Below are positions 1 to 7,367 of a stretch of DNA of 8,226 nt, one piece after another. The position numbers were made by a program, and so were the translations under genes. Position 1 is the first letter of the stretch. Every line of letters starts with the position of its first letter. The stretch is from Muribaculaceae bacterium. Lineage in GTDB: Bacteria > Bacteroidota > Bacteroidia > Bacteroidales > Muribaculaceae. The stretch lies in the NCBI GenBank assembly GCA_029051445.1, contig JAIDKP010000467.1, positions 1 to 8,226 on the forward strand, written 5' to 3'. The notes below the pieces were generated by a model. That model saw nothing but the letters and a program-made list of their open reading frames with translations. It searched no databases and was not told the origin of the DNA.

Positions 1-106
1 CCGCCATCAAGTCTCGAACGTCAAAATTTTGTCGGGCTATTCAGAGCGAAATTTTGCACTTCGTTCTTGAATCTTCACGAGGACGTAAAAGCATACTATC
101 GTTCAG

Positions 107-2062
107 TCACTCCACAACGGCAGCATATCCTCCATTGCGCGACATGCGTATCTTGATCCTGTCGCCTTTCTGCACTTTACGGGTATTCCTGACATAATGC
201 ATGGCCTGTCGCGGAGCATTCACACCATCCTCATACGATGTGAGAGTGTATTCCTTATCGCCAAGGAAGTCAAGCGAGACCTCAAAATCCCTCCACATGT
301 GATCGCCGTTGCACATTCCTCCTATATACCACTTGTCCCCCTTACGCTTTGCCACAACGACATACTCCCCCGCTTTAGCCTCAAGAGCCAATGTCTCATC
401 TGATTCCACCGGAATACCAGCTATGAAACGAGTAACGTCATCGTTAGCGTAATACAGCGTGGGGTTATCAGCAAGCATCTGCAAGCCGGTCTCAAAGACC
501 ACAAAAAGCGCCATCTGGTAGGCACGGGTACCAATCGACCCCGAATTAGGACGCTCACATCTGTATGTTTCAGGCTGATAGTCAAGCATTGCGCCGGGTG
601 TATAATCCATCGGGCCTACCGCGTTGCGCAAAAACGGAAGATAAAGGCTATTGGCAGGAACGCATCCCCCCATCTGCTCCATACCGCGCACCCCCTCATA
701 AGAAAGCACGTTGGGATATTTGTATTCAAGACCCGCCGGCTTGAATGACCCATGAAAATCAACAAAGAGCTTATTCTCCGCTGCTTCTTTGGCCACACGC
801 TCATAAAAATCAACCATCCACTGGTCACTGCGGTCCATAAAGTCAATTTTGACTCCTGCGACTCCCATTTCGGCGTATTTCCGGAACAATTCAAAATTAT
901 TCTCAACCGTAAGCCATGTCAGCCACAGTATCACACCGACGTTTTTCTCCTTGCCATAAGCAATAAGTTCCTTCAAATCAAGATTTTCATTGGGCGTATA
1001 GGGGTCGCGTGTCGACATCGCCCATCCCTCGTCGAGAAGCACATAGTCCACGCCGTATTCCGACGCAAAATCAATAAAATACTTGTAGGTCGGAGTATTG
1101 CAACCGGCTACGAAGTTCACATCCGTACCATAGGGAACCGCTCCATTCCACCACTCCCACGTTGTAGTTCCGGGACGAATCCAAGAGAGGTCAGAAACCG
1201 CCGAAGCATCGGCAAGGCATGCCGTCATATTATTTTCGACAATCTGCCTGTCGTCGGTCGTGATTACAAAATATCGCCATGGTAAGGCACGCTTCCCAGA
1301 CGTGCGTGCGATGTAATCGGCTTCTTCCACGATCTTCACACTGCGATCACCCTGTGGCTCAAACTTCAAAGGCACTTTCGGGAACACCGAGCACAAGCGG
1401 TCGGACACCTCTTCATCAGGAACAAGAAACATTGCAGGATAATCACCCAAAGCCGACTCGCTTATCAGGATTTTAACCCCTTTGTCGGCCTCGACAAGCA
1501 ACGGCAAAAGGGTCTTTTTCTCACCGGAAACATTCCAGTCATCGGATTTAAGATGCACATAGCGCTCCTCATAGGCCGTCTTAAAACCTCCCGACTGCTG
1601 ACCATGCAATATATAACCTTCCGGGAGACCCACACCGAAGCACTCATCGCTCACGTCAACCGAGCCCTTGACATCTGTAATGAAACGATAAGCCGCACCG
1701 TTGTCAAAAACCCTCCACTCAACCGAGTAGCCACCCTTAAACTTCAGAAGAAGCCTATTATATACATTGTCGATCGCCGATGACTTAAAAGCTACAGCGG
1801 GAATAAGCTTCTCTGACACCGATTCGCGCGAGACAGACTTTACCGACGGCTTTCTCCCAAACTCACGATCGCCGACCGAGAGTGACATATACCCGTCATC
1901 AAGCAATACCGCGCCATCAAGATTTACTGCATATGAGATCCTATCCGACACATCCACATTCACCGCAATCCGACCATCGGGAGATGTCACAGTATAAGAC
2001 TTGGCAGCCGCTCCTGCACATGAAAGCGCCAAACCCGCAAGCAACAACTGAATTTTTTTCAT
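107..2062 (-). CDS. Secreted glycoside hydrolase family 97 protein (putative retaining alpha-galactosidase/alpha-glucosidase)
   Basis: A 651-residue protein, a usual length for GH97. Residues 1-20 form a signal peptide (KK, hydrophobic LLLAGLALSCAG, cut near AAA-K), so export to the periplasm or outer membrane is expected; the LALSC stretch is a poor lipobox. Residues about 22-290 fit the N-terminal beta-sandwich, about 295-550 the TIM barrel (TWEWWNG at 301-307, VLLDEGW at 341-347, VKIDFMDR at 404-411, YEGVRG at 455-460), and about 555-651 the C-terminal beta domain. GH97 splits into inverting SusB-like alpha-glucosidases and retaining enzymes that use an Asp nucleophile. Asp407 in KIDFMDR sits where the retaining branch has that Asp, and Glu456 is a plausible acid/base, so alpha-galactosidase-like activity is my inference; the exact substrate is open. 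The start has a promoter match 33 bases upstream and no Shine-Dalgarno. The gene is divergent from the mannosidase genes, so shared regulation is possible but not shown. Confidence 0.93.
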   Translation of the reverse strand: MKKIQLLLAGLALSCAGAAAKSYTVTSPDGRIAVNVDVSDRISYAVNLDGAVLLDDGYMSLSVGDREFGRKPSVKSVSRESVSEKLIPAVAFKSSAIDNVYNRLLLKFKGGYSVEWRVFDNGAAYRFITDVKGSVDVSDECFGVGLPEGYILHGQQSGGFKTAYEERYVHLKSDDWNVSGEKKTLLPLLVEADKGVKILISESALGDYPAMFLVPDEEVSDRLCSVFPKVPLKFEPQGDRSVKIVEEADYIARTSGKRALPWRYFVITTDDRQIVENNMTACLADASAVSDLSWIRPGTTTWEWWNGAVPYGTDVNFVAGCNTPTYKYFIDFASEYGVDYVLLDEGWAMSTRDPYTPNENLDLKELIAYGKEKNVGVILWLTWLTVENNFELFRKYAEMGVAGVKIDFMDRSDQWMVDFYERVAKEAAENKLFVDFHGSFKPAGLEYKYPNVLSYEGVRGMEQMGGCVPANSLYLPFLRNAVGPMDYTPGAMLDYQPETYRCERPNSGSIGTRAYQMALFVVFETGLQMLADNPTLYYANDDVTRFIAGIPVESDETLALEAKAGEYVVVAKRKGDKWYIGGMCNGDHMWRDFEVSLDFLGDKEYTLTSYEDGVNAPRQAMHYVRNTRKVQKGDRIKIRMSRNGGYAAVVE

Positions 2063-2094
2063 AACTGACTATTTATTGTGATATTGATTTTAAC

Positions 2095-2102
2095 CAAAGA
2101 TA
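2095..2102 (-). promoter_or_regulatory. Putative -7 promoter element for the GH97 gene
   Basis: Read on the minus strand, the bases are TATCTTTG, an exact match to the Bacteroidetes -7 consensus TAnnTTTG. Transcription would begin near 2088, giving a leader of about 26 bases before the ATG at 2062. No clear TTG lies at the expected -33 distance, so this is a one-element match. It agrees well with the chosen GH97 start. Confidence 0.55.
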
Positions 2103-2250
2103 CGTAATCCGACATAAATCCGCCACAGCCATATGTCCACATCCCAGACAATGGTGTCTATTTTTATGTCAATATATCAAACATGGGGCCCGCAATCAAC
2201 AAAGCACCTGTAAGATCGACAACTTTGTCACGAAAATAAACAAACAAAAC

Positions 2251-2281
2251 TTGACACATACATTTTACCGTACTACTTTAG
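2251..2281 (+). promoter_or_regulatory. Putative promoter for the GH125(-GH92) transcript
   Basis: TTG at 2251-2253 and TACTTTAG at 2274-2281 are separated by 20 bases. This matches the Bacteroidetes pattern TTG-N19..21-TAnnTTTG with one mismatch in the -7 element. Transcription would begin near 2288, leaving about 330 bases of leader before the GH125 start at 2617. A closer promoter around the TAGGTTTA copies (2471-2478, 2484-2491) is possible but matches less well because it lacks a correctly spaced TTG. Confidence 0.5.
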
Positions 2282-2467
2282 CAGCGCAAAAAGGAGACAC
2301 CGCAACCAGTTGCCTCCGTAAAGCAAAGTCGAAACCACGACTAAAGAAATACAGCAGCCGACAGCGACCGACGGCACGGCACCATCCCGGATAGTCATAG
2401 GCGGCAGCTGAAAAAAAAATAAGCCAAGCCCCCATTGTGATAATGGCACTTTGGTTTAGTTATTAGT

Positions 2468-2493
2468 GATTAGGTTTATTGATTAGGTTTATT
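2468..2493 (+). repeat. Two tandem copies of a 13-bp unit GATTAGGTTTATT
   Basis: The unit GATTAGGTTTATT occurs at 2468-2480 and again, identically, at 2481-2493. A partial third copy (GAT) follows, and a degenerate related stretch (TTTAGTTATTAGT) precedes it. It ends 6 bases before the leader hairpin. It could be a regulator binding site in two copies or simple replication slippage; the sequence alone does not decide. Confidence 0.7.
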
Positions 2494-2499
2494 GATCAG

Positions 2500-2540
2500 A
2501 TAAGGGTGCGCAAGCACAACAACGGCTTACGCACCCTTAT
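2500..2540 (+). other. Strong stem-loop in the GH125 leader (possible attenuator)
   Basis: The left arm 2500-2515 (ATAAGGGTGCGCAAGC) pairs with 2525-2540 (GCTTACGCACCCTTAT) over 16 positions with a single C·A mismatch. The loop is the 9 bases 2516-2524. It is followed by TATTA and then AAAAA rather than a clean T-run, so it is not a typical intrinsic terminator. Its place 77 bases before the GH125 start suggests an mRNA 5' stability element or attenuator; this is inference. Confidence 0.55.
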
Positions 2541-2616
2541 TATTAAAAACCTCGAAAGCCAACATCACCTATTTCATACGAACAGTCAAAACTCTCCACC
2601 TACTAAATATAAGAAA

Positions 2617-4083
2617 ATGAACAACTACATAAAAATAACTCTGTCGCTTGCACTCGGCATGACACCCGCAGCAATAGCAGCATCGGCTGTACAGGAATGC
2701 CCGGCCGATATGGTTGCTGCGGTTGCAAACACCGGAAGTCGCTACAGCAACACCCGGCGTCCGGCGGAATCCGACAGGTTGTTTCGCTCCGAAGCAGTCG
2801 AAGCACAGATCAAGCGAGTGAAGAAGCTCCTCAAGAATCCTAAACTGGCATGGATGTTTGAGAATTGCTTTCCAAACACTCTGGACACAACTGTTCATTA
2901 CCGCAAAGACGAAAACGGCAAGAACGAGACATTTGTATATACAGGCGACATACACGCAATGTGGCTTCGCGATTCCGGAGCACAGGTGTGGCCTTATGTG
3001 CAGCTTGCAAACAGCGATGCACACCTGAAGGATCTCATAGAAGGTGTCATACGTCAGCAGTTCAAGCTCATCAACATAGATCCATACGCCAATGCATTCA
3101 ACGACGGCCCCACCGGAGGCGAATGGCAGAAGGATCTCACCGACATGAAGCCTGAAGTGCATGAGCGCAAATGGGAAATCGACTCGCTCTGCTACCCCAT
3201 CCGCCTGGCCTATGAATACTGGAAAATCACAGGCGATGCATCTATCTTTGACAACGAGTGGCTCAAGGCAATCAACAACATACTTGAGACATTTGTGGCT
3301 CAGCAACGCAAAGAGAACGTAGGTCCATACCGTTTCCAGCGTCGCACCGAACGCCAGCTCGACACACTAAACAACGATGGCCTCGGCTCCCCGGTGAAGC
3401 CCGTCGGTCTAATTGTAAGCTGCTTCCGCCCGTCCGACGACGCCACAATGCTCCAGTTCCTCGTTCCTTCCAACTTCTTTGCAGTCTCGTCGTTGAAAAA
3501 AGCTGCAGAGATATTAAAGACAGTCAACAAGGATCAGGCCACAGCCGACCGCTGCCTGAACCTCGCTGAAGAGGTGCAGACCGCACTTGACAAATATGCC
3601 GTATATGACCATCCGGAATTCGGAAAGATATATGCCTTTGAGGTCGACGGATTCGGCAACCACAACCTCATGGACGACTCAAACGCACCCAGTCTTCTCT
3701 CACTCCCCTACCTCAGCGACATCGACGTAAACGATCCTATATATCAGAACACCCGACGCTTTGTGTGGAGCGACTCCAATCCCTACTTCTTCTCCGGAAA
3801 AGCAGGCGAAGGAATCGGCGGCCCTCACATCGGCTACGATATGGTGTGGCCAATGTCGCTCATCATGAAAGCTCTGACATCAACCGATGATCAGGAAATC
3901 GCACAGTGCATCCGCACTCTGGTCAATACCGACAACGAGACAGGTTTTATGCATGAGTCATTCCACAAAGACAATCCTGCTAAATTCACCCGCGAATGGT
4001 TTGCATGGCAGAACACACTCTTCGGAGAACTTCTGCTAAAGCTTGTAAACCAAGGCAAGACAGACCTGCTAAACTCAATATGA
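2617..4083 (+). CDS. Secreted GH125 exo-alpha-1,6-mannosidase family protein
   Basis: A 488-residue protein. The start at 2617 (AAGAAAATG) is chosen because it opens a classical signal peptide (MNNYIKITLSLALG, cut near AIA-AS, residues 1-22); the longer in-frame form from 2479 would bury it. GH125 enzymes are inverting exo-mannosidases that remove terminal alpha-1,6-linked mannose. The (alpha/alpha)6 barrel covers most of residues 50-485. Family hallmarks are GDIHAMWLRDSGAQ (110-123), KWEIDSLCYPIRLAYEYW (185-202), FRPSDDA (270-276), NPYFFSGKAGEGIGGPH (388-404), TGFMHESF (442-449) and FTREWFAWQNTLFGEL (457-472). By comparison with the characterised clostridial enzyme, Asp274/Asp275 is the likely acid and Glu447 the likely base; this mapping is from memory. 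The GH92 gene follows 250 bases downstream on the same strand, which suggests joint processing of alpha-mannosidic glycans, probably in the periplasm. Confidence 0.93.
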   Translation: MNNYIKITLSLALGMTPAAIAASAVQECPADMVAAVANTGSRYSNTRRPAESDRLFRSEAVEAQIKRVKKLLKNPKLAWMFENCFPNTLDTTVHYRKDENGKNETFVYTGDIHAMWLRDSGAQVWPYVQLANSDAHLKDLIEGVIRQQFKLINIDPYANAFNDGPTGGEWQKDLTDMKPEVHERKWEIDSLCYPIRLAYEYWKITGDASIFDNEWLKAINNILETFVAQQRKENVGPYRFQRRTERQLDTLNNDGLGSPVKPVGLIVSCFRPSDDATMLQFLVPSNFFAVSSLKKAAEILKTVNKDQATADRCLNLAEEVQTALDKYAVYDHPEFGKIYAFEVDGFGNHNLMDDSNAPSLLSLPYLSDIDVNDPIYQNTRRFVWSDSNPYFFSGKAGEGIGGPHIGYDMVWPMSLIMKALTSTDDQEIAQCIRTLVNTDNETGFMHESFHKDNPAKFTREWFAWQNTLFGELLLKLVNQGKTDLLNSI

Positions 4084-4242
4084 CGCCCCTCCCTCAGAGA
4101 AATCAAACAAAAGAAAACTAAACCAGAACCAAGTTTATATAGATAAATAAGATGTTACAATTTCTCTAATGCTGTTTATCCAGCCGCGAGGACCGATAAA
4201 TGGCGACTGAAATTCAAGGTAATTGATTTCTATGGTTGAGAG

Positions 4243-4273
4243 TAGAGGAGTGTCCGGCGAGGACGCTCCTCTA
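4243..4273 (+). other. Strong hairpin between the GH125 and GH92 genes
   Basis: The left arm 4243-4255 (TAGAGGAGTGTCC) and right arm 4261-4273 (GGACGCTCCTCTA) form 13 pairs including one T·G wobble, closing a 5-base loop GGCGA. Downstream is TCACTTTTATC, with only a broken T-run. It could be a weak terminator for GH125, a processing or stability element in a GH125-GH92 mRNA, or part of a small RNA. No consensus TAnnTTTG promoter is visible between it and the GH92 start, which favours read-through. Confidence 0.55.
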
Positions 4274-4333
4274 TCACTTTTATCAAAAGTATCTGTATTG
4301 AAAACCGACTAAAACAATTAAACCCCGGGACAA

Positions 4334-6496
4334 ATGAAAATATACAACATCGCTATCGGCATCACAGCTGCCACATTTACTCTTGCCGCCTGCATGAGCA
4401 GTGAGTCGGAAAGAGTGACCGACTACGTCAATCCGCTTCTCGGCACAGCGACACTGTGGGATCCTGACGATCTCGGCTACGAGCGTCACCAGGCAACACG
4501 CACATGGGGTGCCGAAGTGTTCCCCGGTGCCGCACTACCCAACGCCATGGTGCAGCTCACACCACAGACCATGTGGCATGCAGGAGCCGGATATCAGTAT
4601 GAAGACAGCACGATACTCGGATTCGCGCACTCCGCAATGGGACACTGGAATCTCATGGAACTGCCCATACTGCCCGTGACAGAAAACTTCACAGCCGACG
4701 ACTACGCGTCGGGCTTCAGCCACGACAACGAGTCGGCACGTCCAGGCTACTACCGTGTGTATCTTGACCGCTACGGCGTAGATGCCGAACTCACCTCCAC
4801 ACTACGTGCCGGCTACCACCGCTATTCTTTCGGCAAGGACGACGCACGCCGCCTGCTCGTCAACGTGGCTCATGCGCAAGGACCGGTGCGCGACTGGGCA
4901 ATCGACAAGGTGGCCGACAACGCATTTGCCGGTCATCAGGGCGGCTTCCACTACTATGCCGTGACCAGCCAGCCGATCGACTCGATAGCCTTATTGCCAA
5001 GCTCCCGTGAAAATGGCGTGCCGGTAGCTGTGGTCGACTTTATGGACAACAAATCTCCCGAACCACTTGAAGTGAAGATCGGAGTATCATACGTCAGCAT
5101 AGAAAATGCCCGACACAACCTTGAGACCGAGATGCTCGACAAAGATTTTGCAACAGTGTATGCCGAAGCCGACGAAGCCTGGGAAAAGCTGCTGTCCAAA
5201 ATCAAAGTCGAAGGATCGACCGACCGTTACCGCAACATTTTCTACACCACACTCTACCGCGCATCACTCATGCCCCGCCTCGAGAGCGATGCCAACGGCC
5301 AGTACAGAGATGCCCGCGGCATGACAGTAGCTGCCGACAGCTTCCGATACTACTCAAATCCCGCATTCTGGGACGTACACAGAAACCAGCTCCCGCTCAT
5401 CGCCATGCTGCAGCCCGATGTCGCCCGCGATATTATACGCTCCACAATCGACCGCGGGGAGAAGCAGGACGGCTATATACCGTCGTATTTCCACGGCGAC
5501 CACGCACCCACATTTGTCATAGGGAGCTACAAGCGCGGAATAAAGGATTTTGACCTCCGACGCGCCTATGCACTTGCTCTCAAAAGCGCTACAGTGCCTG
5601 GTAAACACCACGCACGCCCATACCTCGACGAGTATATCGCCAACGGCTATATCGCCGATGAAAACATACCCGACTGTCCGTTTTACGAAGAGCACAAAGG
5701 CGGCGTGACCAAAACGGTGGAATATGCCTATGACGATTACGCCGTCGCACAGATTGCCCGAGAGCTGGGCGACACCGCCAGCTATGCCATGCTCATGGAG
5801 CGATCGGGCAACTACAAAAACGTATTCGACCCATCGACCGGATTCATGCGCGGCAGAGTCGACGGAGGAGCATGGATGACCCCCTACGATCCATATTATC
5901 CATATTTTCAACAGATGTACCGCGAGGCCAACGGATGGAACCAGCTGTTCTATGCGCCCCACGATCCGGAGGGACTGCTTGCACTTTATCCCTCCCCCGA
6001 AGCCATTGATGCCAAACTCGACTCCCTTTTCACCGAGCCATACATCGGTCTTGAAGTATCGAATCTCACCGGATTCATAGGTAATTATTGCCACGGCAAC
6101 CAGCCCGGCCACAACATACCCTACACCTATTATTTCATAGGCAAGCAGGAAAAATCACAGGCCGTGCTTGACAGCATCATGGACCGCTTCTACGACATGG
6201 GACCCGAGCGGCTGGCCTACGGCGGCATGGACGACGCAGGCGAGATGTCGGCATGGTTTGTGCTCAACGCAATCGGCCTCTACACCTACTCCCCCGCCGA
6301 TGCCGAGTACATCGTATCAGTTCCACTGTTCGACAAAGTCACTTTCAGTCTTCCTGAAAACACTTTCACAATAATCAGAGATGGCAACGGCAAAAAGATC
6401 GAAAAAATCACATACGGCGGCGAAACCGTCGACGGCTACTTCATCAGCCACGACCGCCTCGCACAAGGCGACACCCTCGTCATCACCACCCGATAA
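4334..6496 (+). CDS. GH92 family alpha-mannosidase lipoprotein (divergent active-site motifs)
   Basis: A 720-residue protein with a lipoprotein signal: TLAAC at 16-20, lipidation at Cys20. GH92 enzymes are Ca2+-dependent inverting exo-alpha-mannosidases. Family features, in order: YVNPLLGT (31-38), FPGAALPNAMVQLTP (63-77), GFAHS (96-100), GYHRYSF (160-166), the linker into the (alpha/alpha)6 domain with FYTTLYRASLMPR (303-315), FWDVHRNQLPL (345-355), TVEYAYDDYAVAQIA (461-475), MRGRVDGGAW (505-514), YREANGWNQ (529-537), GNQPGHNIPY (588-597) and GMDDAGEMSAW (631-641). Glu531 fits the catalytic acid and Asp634 one base Asp. Compared with typical GH92, GNEP reads GNQP (Gln590), the other Asp/Asn before the DD pair is Met632, and the usual SHTHLSG reads AHSAMGH. 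The family is clear; the linkage specificity is not. It probably acts at the outer membrane or in the periplasm together with GH125. Confidence 0.92.
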   Translation: MKIYNIAIGITAATFTLAACMSSESERVTDYVNPLLGTATLWDPDDLGYERHQATRTWGAEVFPGAALPNAMVQLTPQTMWHAGAGYQYEDSTILGFAHSAMGHWNLMELPILPVTENFTADDYASGFSHDNESARPGYYRVYLDRYGVDAELTSTLRAGYHRYSFGKDDARRLLVNVAHAQGPVRDWAIDKVADNAFAGHQGGFHYYAVTSQPIDSIALLPSSRENGVPVAVVDFMDNKSPEPLEVKIGVSYVSIENARHNLETEMLDKDFATVYAEADEAWEKLLSKIKVEGSTDRYRNIFYTTLYRASLMPRLESDANGQYRDARGMTVAADSFRYYSNPAFWDVHRNQLPLIAMLQPDVARDIIRSTIDRGEKQDGYIPSYFHGDHAPTFVIGSYKRGIKDFDLRRAYALALKSATVPGKHHARPYLDEYIANGYIADENIPDCPFYEEHKGGVTKTVEYAYDDYAVAQIARELGDTASYAMLMERSGNYKNVFDPSTGFMRGRVDGGAWMTPYDPYYPYFQQMYREANGWNQLFYAPHDPEGLLALYPSPEAIDAKLDSLFTEPYIGLEVSNLTGFIGNYCHGNQPGHNIPYTYYFIGKQEKSQAVLDSIMDRFYDMGPERLAYGGMDDAGEMSAWFVLNAIGLYTYSPADAEYIVSVPLFDKVTFSLPENTFTIIRDGNGKKIEKITYGGETVDGYFISHDRLAQGDTLVITTR

Positions 6497-6544
6497 ATTA
6501 TCTTAAAACCGTTTATAGTACATCCATACCACACCCTGAATTGT

Positions 6545-6552
6545 TATATTTG
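6545..6552 (+). promoter_or_regulatory. Putative -7 promoter element for the SIMPL-domain gene
   Basis: TATATTTG is an exact match to TAnnTTTG. Transcription would begin near 6559, 36 bases before the ATG at 6595. This argues against the earlier in-frame TTG at 6541, which overlaps the element. No TTG is seen at the expected -33 distance, so the match rests on one box. It suggests the gene is transcribed separately from GH92. Confidence 0.5.
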
Positions 6553-6594
6553 GAGTATAGTCACTTTATTCCTCCAATTAATAAGATTTACATT

Positions 6595-7302
6595 ATGACA
6601 AGGACATCTACAGCGATCATCACAGCGATCATCATCGGTGCGGCACTTGCATCGATAGGCCTGTTTATGCGTTCAGGCATAAACAACATCGCATTTCGCG
6701 ACCGCGCCGTCACCGTGAAAGGACTTGCCACGCGCGAAGTGCAGGCCGACAAGGTCACATGGCCCATTGCCTTCACCACTCTCGGCGATAACCTCCCTTC
6801 GCTCTACGATCAGGTGACCGCGACCAACAAAGTAATCACCGAATTCCTCACATCCAACGGCATTGATCCCTCGGAAATCTCCGTCGGACAGACAACTGTT
6901 TTCGACCGCGATGCCGAGCGCTACGGCGCACGCACCCAACCCTATCGATTCACACTGACCTCTGTACTCGTCATATCCTCCGGCAAAGTCCCGATTGTAA
7001 AGGATCTGATCAAGCGTCAGGGTGAACTCATCAAGAAAGGTATCTCGATCGACACGAGCTATCAGTACCAGACAATATACGAGTTCACCGGACTGAATGA
7101 CATCAAGCCGGAAATGATTGCCGAAGCCACCAACGCAGCACGCGAGGCAGCAGTAAAATTTGCAGAAGATTCCGACAGCAAACTCGGCAAAATAAAGACC
7201 GCAAGCCAGGGACAATTCTCCATCGAAGACCGCGACCAATACACCCCATATATCAAGACCGTGCGCGTTGTCAATTCAATCACATACTATCTTGATAACT
7301 GA
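6595..7302 (+). CDS. SIMPL domain (DUF541) membrane-anchored protein
   Basis: A 235-residue protein. Residues about 5-25 (TSTAIITAIIIGAALASIGL) form an uncleaved N-terminal membrane anchor or signal anchor, followed by a periplasmic SIMPL/DUF541 domain at about 35-233. Typical signs are the opening VTVKGLATREVQADKVTW (41-58), the alternating beta/alpha pattern with helix YDQVTATNKVITEFLTSNGI, the IxVGQT strand, and the C-terminal AREAAVKFAEDSDSKLGKI helix followed by strands ending in VNSITYYLDN. Family members have no settled enzymatic role; some have been linked to stress responses or outer-membrane oligomers. The start at 6595 is preferred over the TTG at 6541 because of the promoter element between them. 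A gap of 98 bases separates it from GH92, and a terminator follows, so it is probably its own unit. Confidence 0.9.
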   Translation: MTRTSTAIITAIIIGAALASIGLFMRSGINNIAFRDRAVTVKGLATREVQADKVTWPIAFTTLGDNLPSLYDQVTATNKVITEFLTSNGIDPSEISVGQTTVFDRDAERYGARTQPYRFTLTSVLVISSGKVPIVKDLIKRQGELIKKGISIDTSYQYQTIYEFTGLNDIKPEMIAEATNAAREAAVKFAEDSDSKLGKIKTASQGQFSIEDRDQYTPYIKTVRVVNSITYYLDN

Positions 7303-7325
7303 TCAACGCTTTAAAATAAAATTAG

Positions 7326-7367
7326 AAATATCGGGCCTCCTCCAACAGAAGTGTCCGATATTTTTTT
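7326..7367 (+). terminator. Intrinsic terminator after the SIMPL-domain gene
   Basis: The arm 7326-7336 (AAATATCGGGC) pairs with 7353-7363 (GTCCGATATTT) over 11 positions with one G·T wobble. The loop is 16 bases, and a run of seven T residues (7361-7367) ends the structure. It starts 24 bases after the stop codon and is a classic Rho-independent terminator. Confidence 0.88.

Larger units (their letters stand above)
2288..2616 (+). other. Long non-coding leader of the GH125 gene
   Basis: This stretch follows the promoter candidate and holds no supported gene. The in-frame extension from a TTG at 2479 would put 46 charged, non-signal-like residues in front of a good signal peptide, so I treat it as untranslated. 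Visible structure includes a small stem GCAAC/GTTGC (2302-2313), a short GTCG/CGAC stem (2328-2341), a CCATT/AATGG stem near 2432-2446, an A9 run at 2411-2419, a 13-bp tandem repeat at 2468-2493, and a strong hairpin at 2500-2540. Leader-based regulation is inference; I recognise no known riboswitch class. Confidence 0.4.

Noticed and set aside
752..1285. 177-codon open frame on the plus strand
   Set aside because: It is antisense to the GH97 catalytic barrel, with no recognisable domain or promoter.
2401..2446. Possible minus-strand terminator at the T9 run (A9 on the plus strand)
   Set aside because: The only hairpin before it on the minus strand is a 5-bp CCATT/AATGG stem more than 10 bases from the T-run, and no minus-strand gene precedes it.
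2479..2616. N-terminal extension of the GH125 protein from a TTG start
   Set aside because: It would place 46 charged residues before a good signal peptide, it includes the 16-position stem-loop and part of the tandem repeat, and it has no family support.
2569..3306. 245-codon open frame on the minus strand
   Set aside because: It is antisense to the strongly conserved GH125 gene. The translation is Cys-rich, resembles no family and reflects GC-skewed codon use of the real gene.
5354..6112. 252-codon open frame on the minus strand
   Set aside because: It is a shadow of GH92, whose family motifs run through the whole region on the other strand.
6541..6594. N-terminal extension of the SIMPL protein from a TTG start
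   Set aside because: A consensus TATATTTG promoter element lies inside it, and the ATG at 6595 directly precedes the expected membrane anchor.
6673..7239. 188-codon open frame on the minus strand
   Set aside because: It is antisense to the SIMPL-domain gene; composition and lack of any motif mark it as a shadow.
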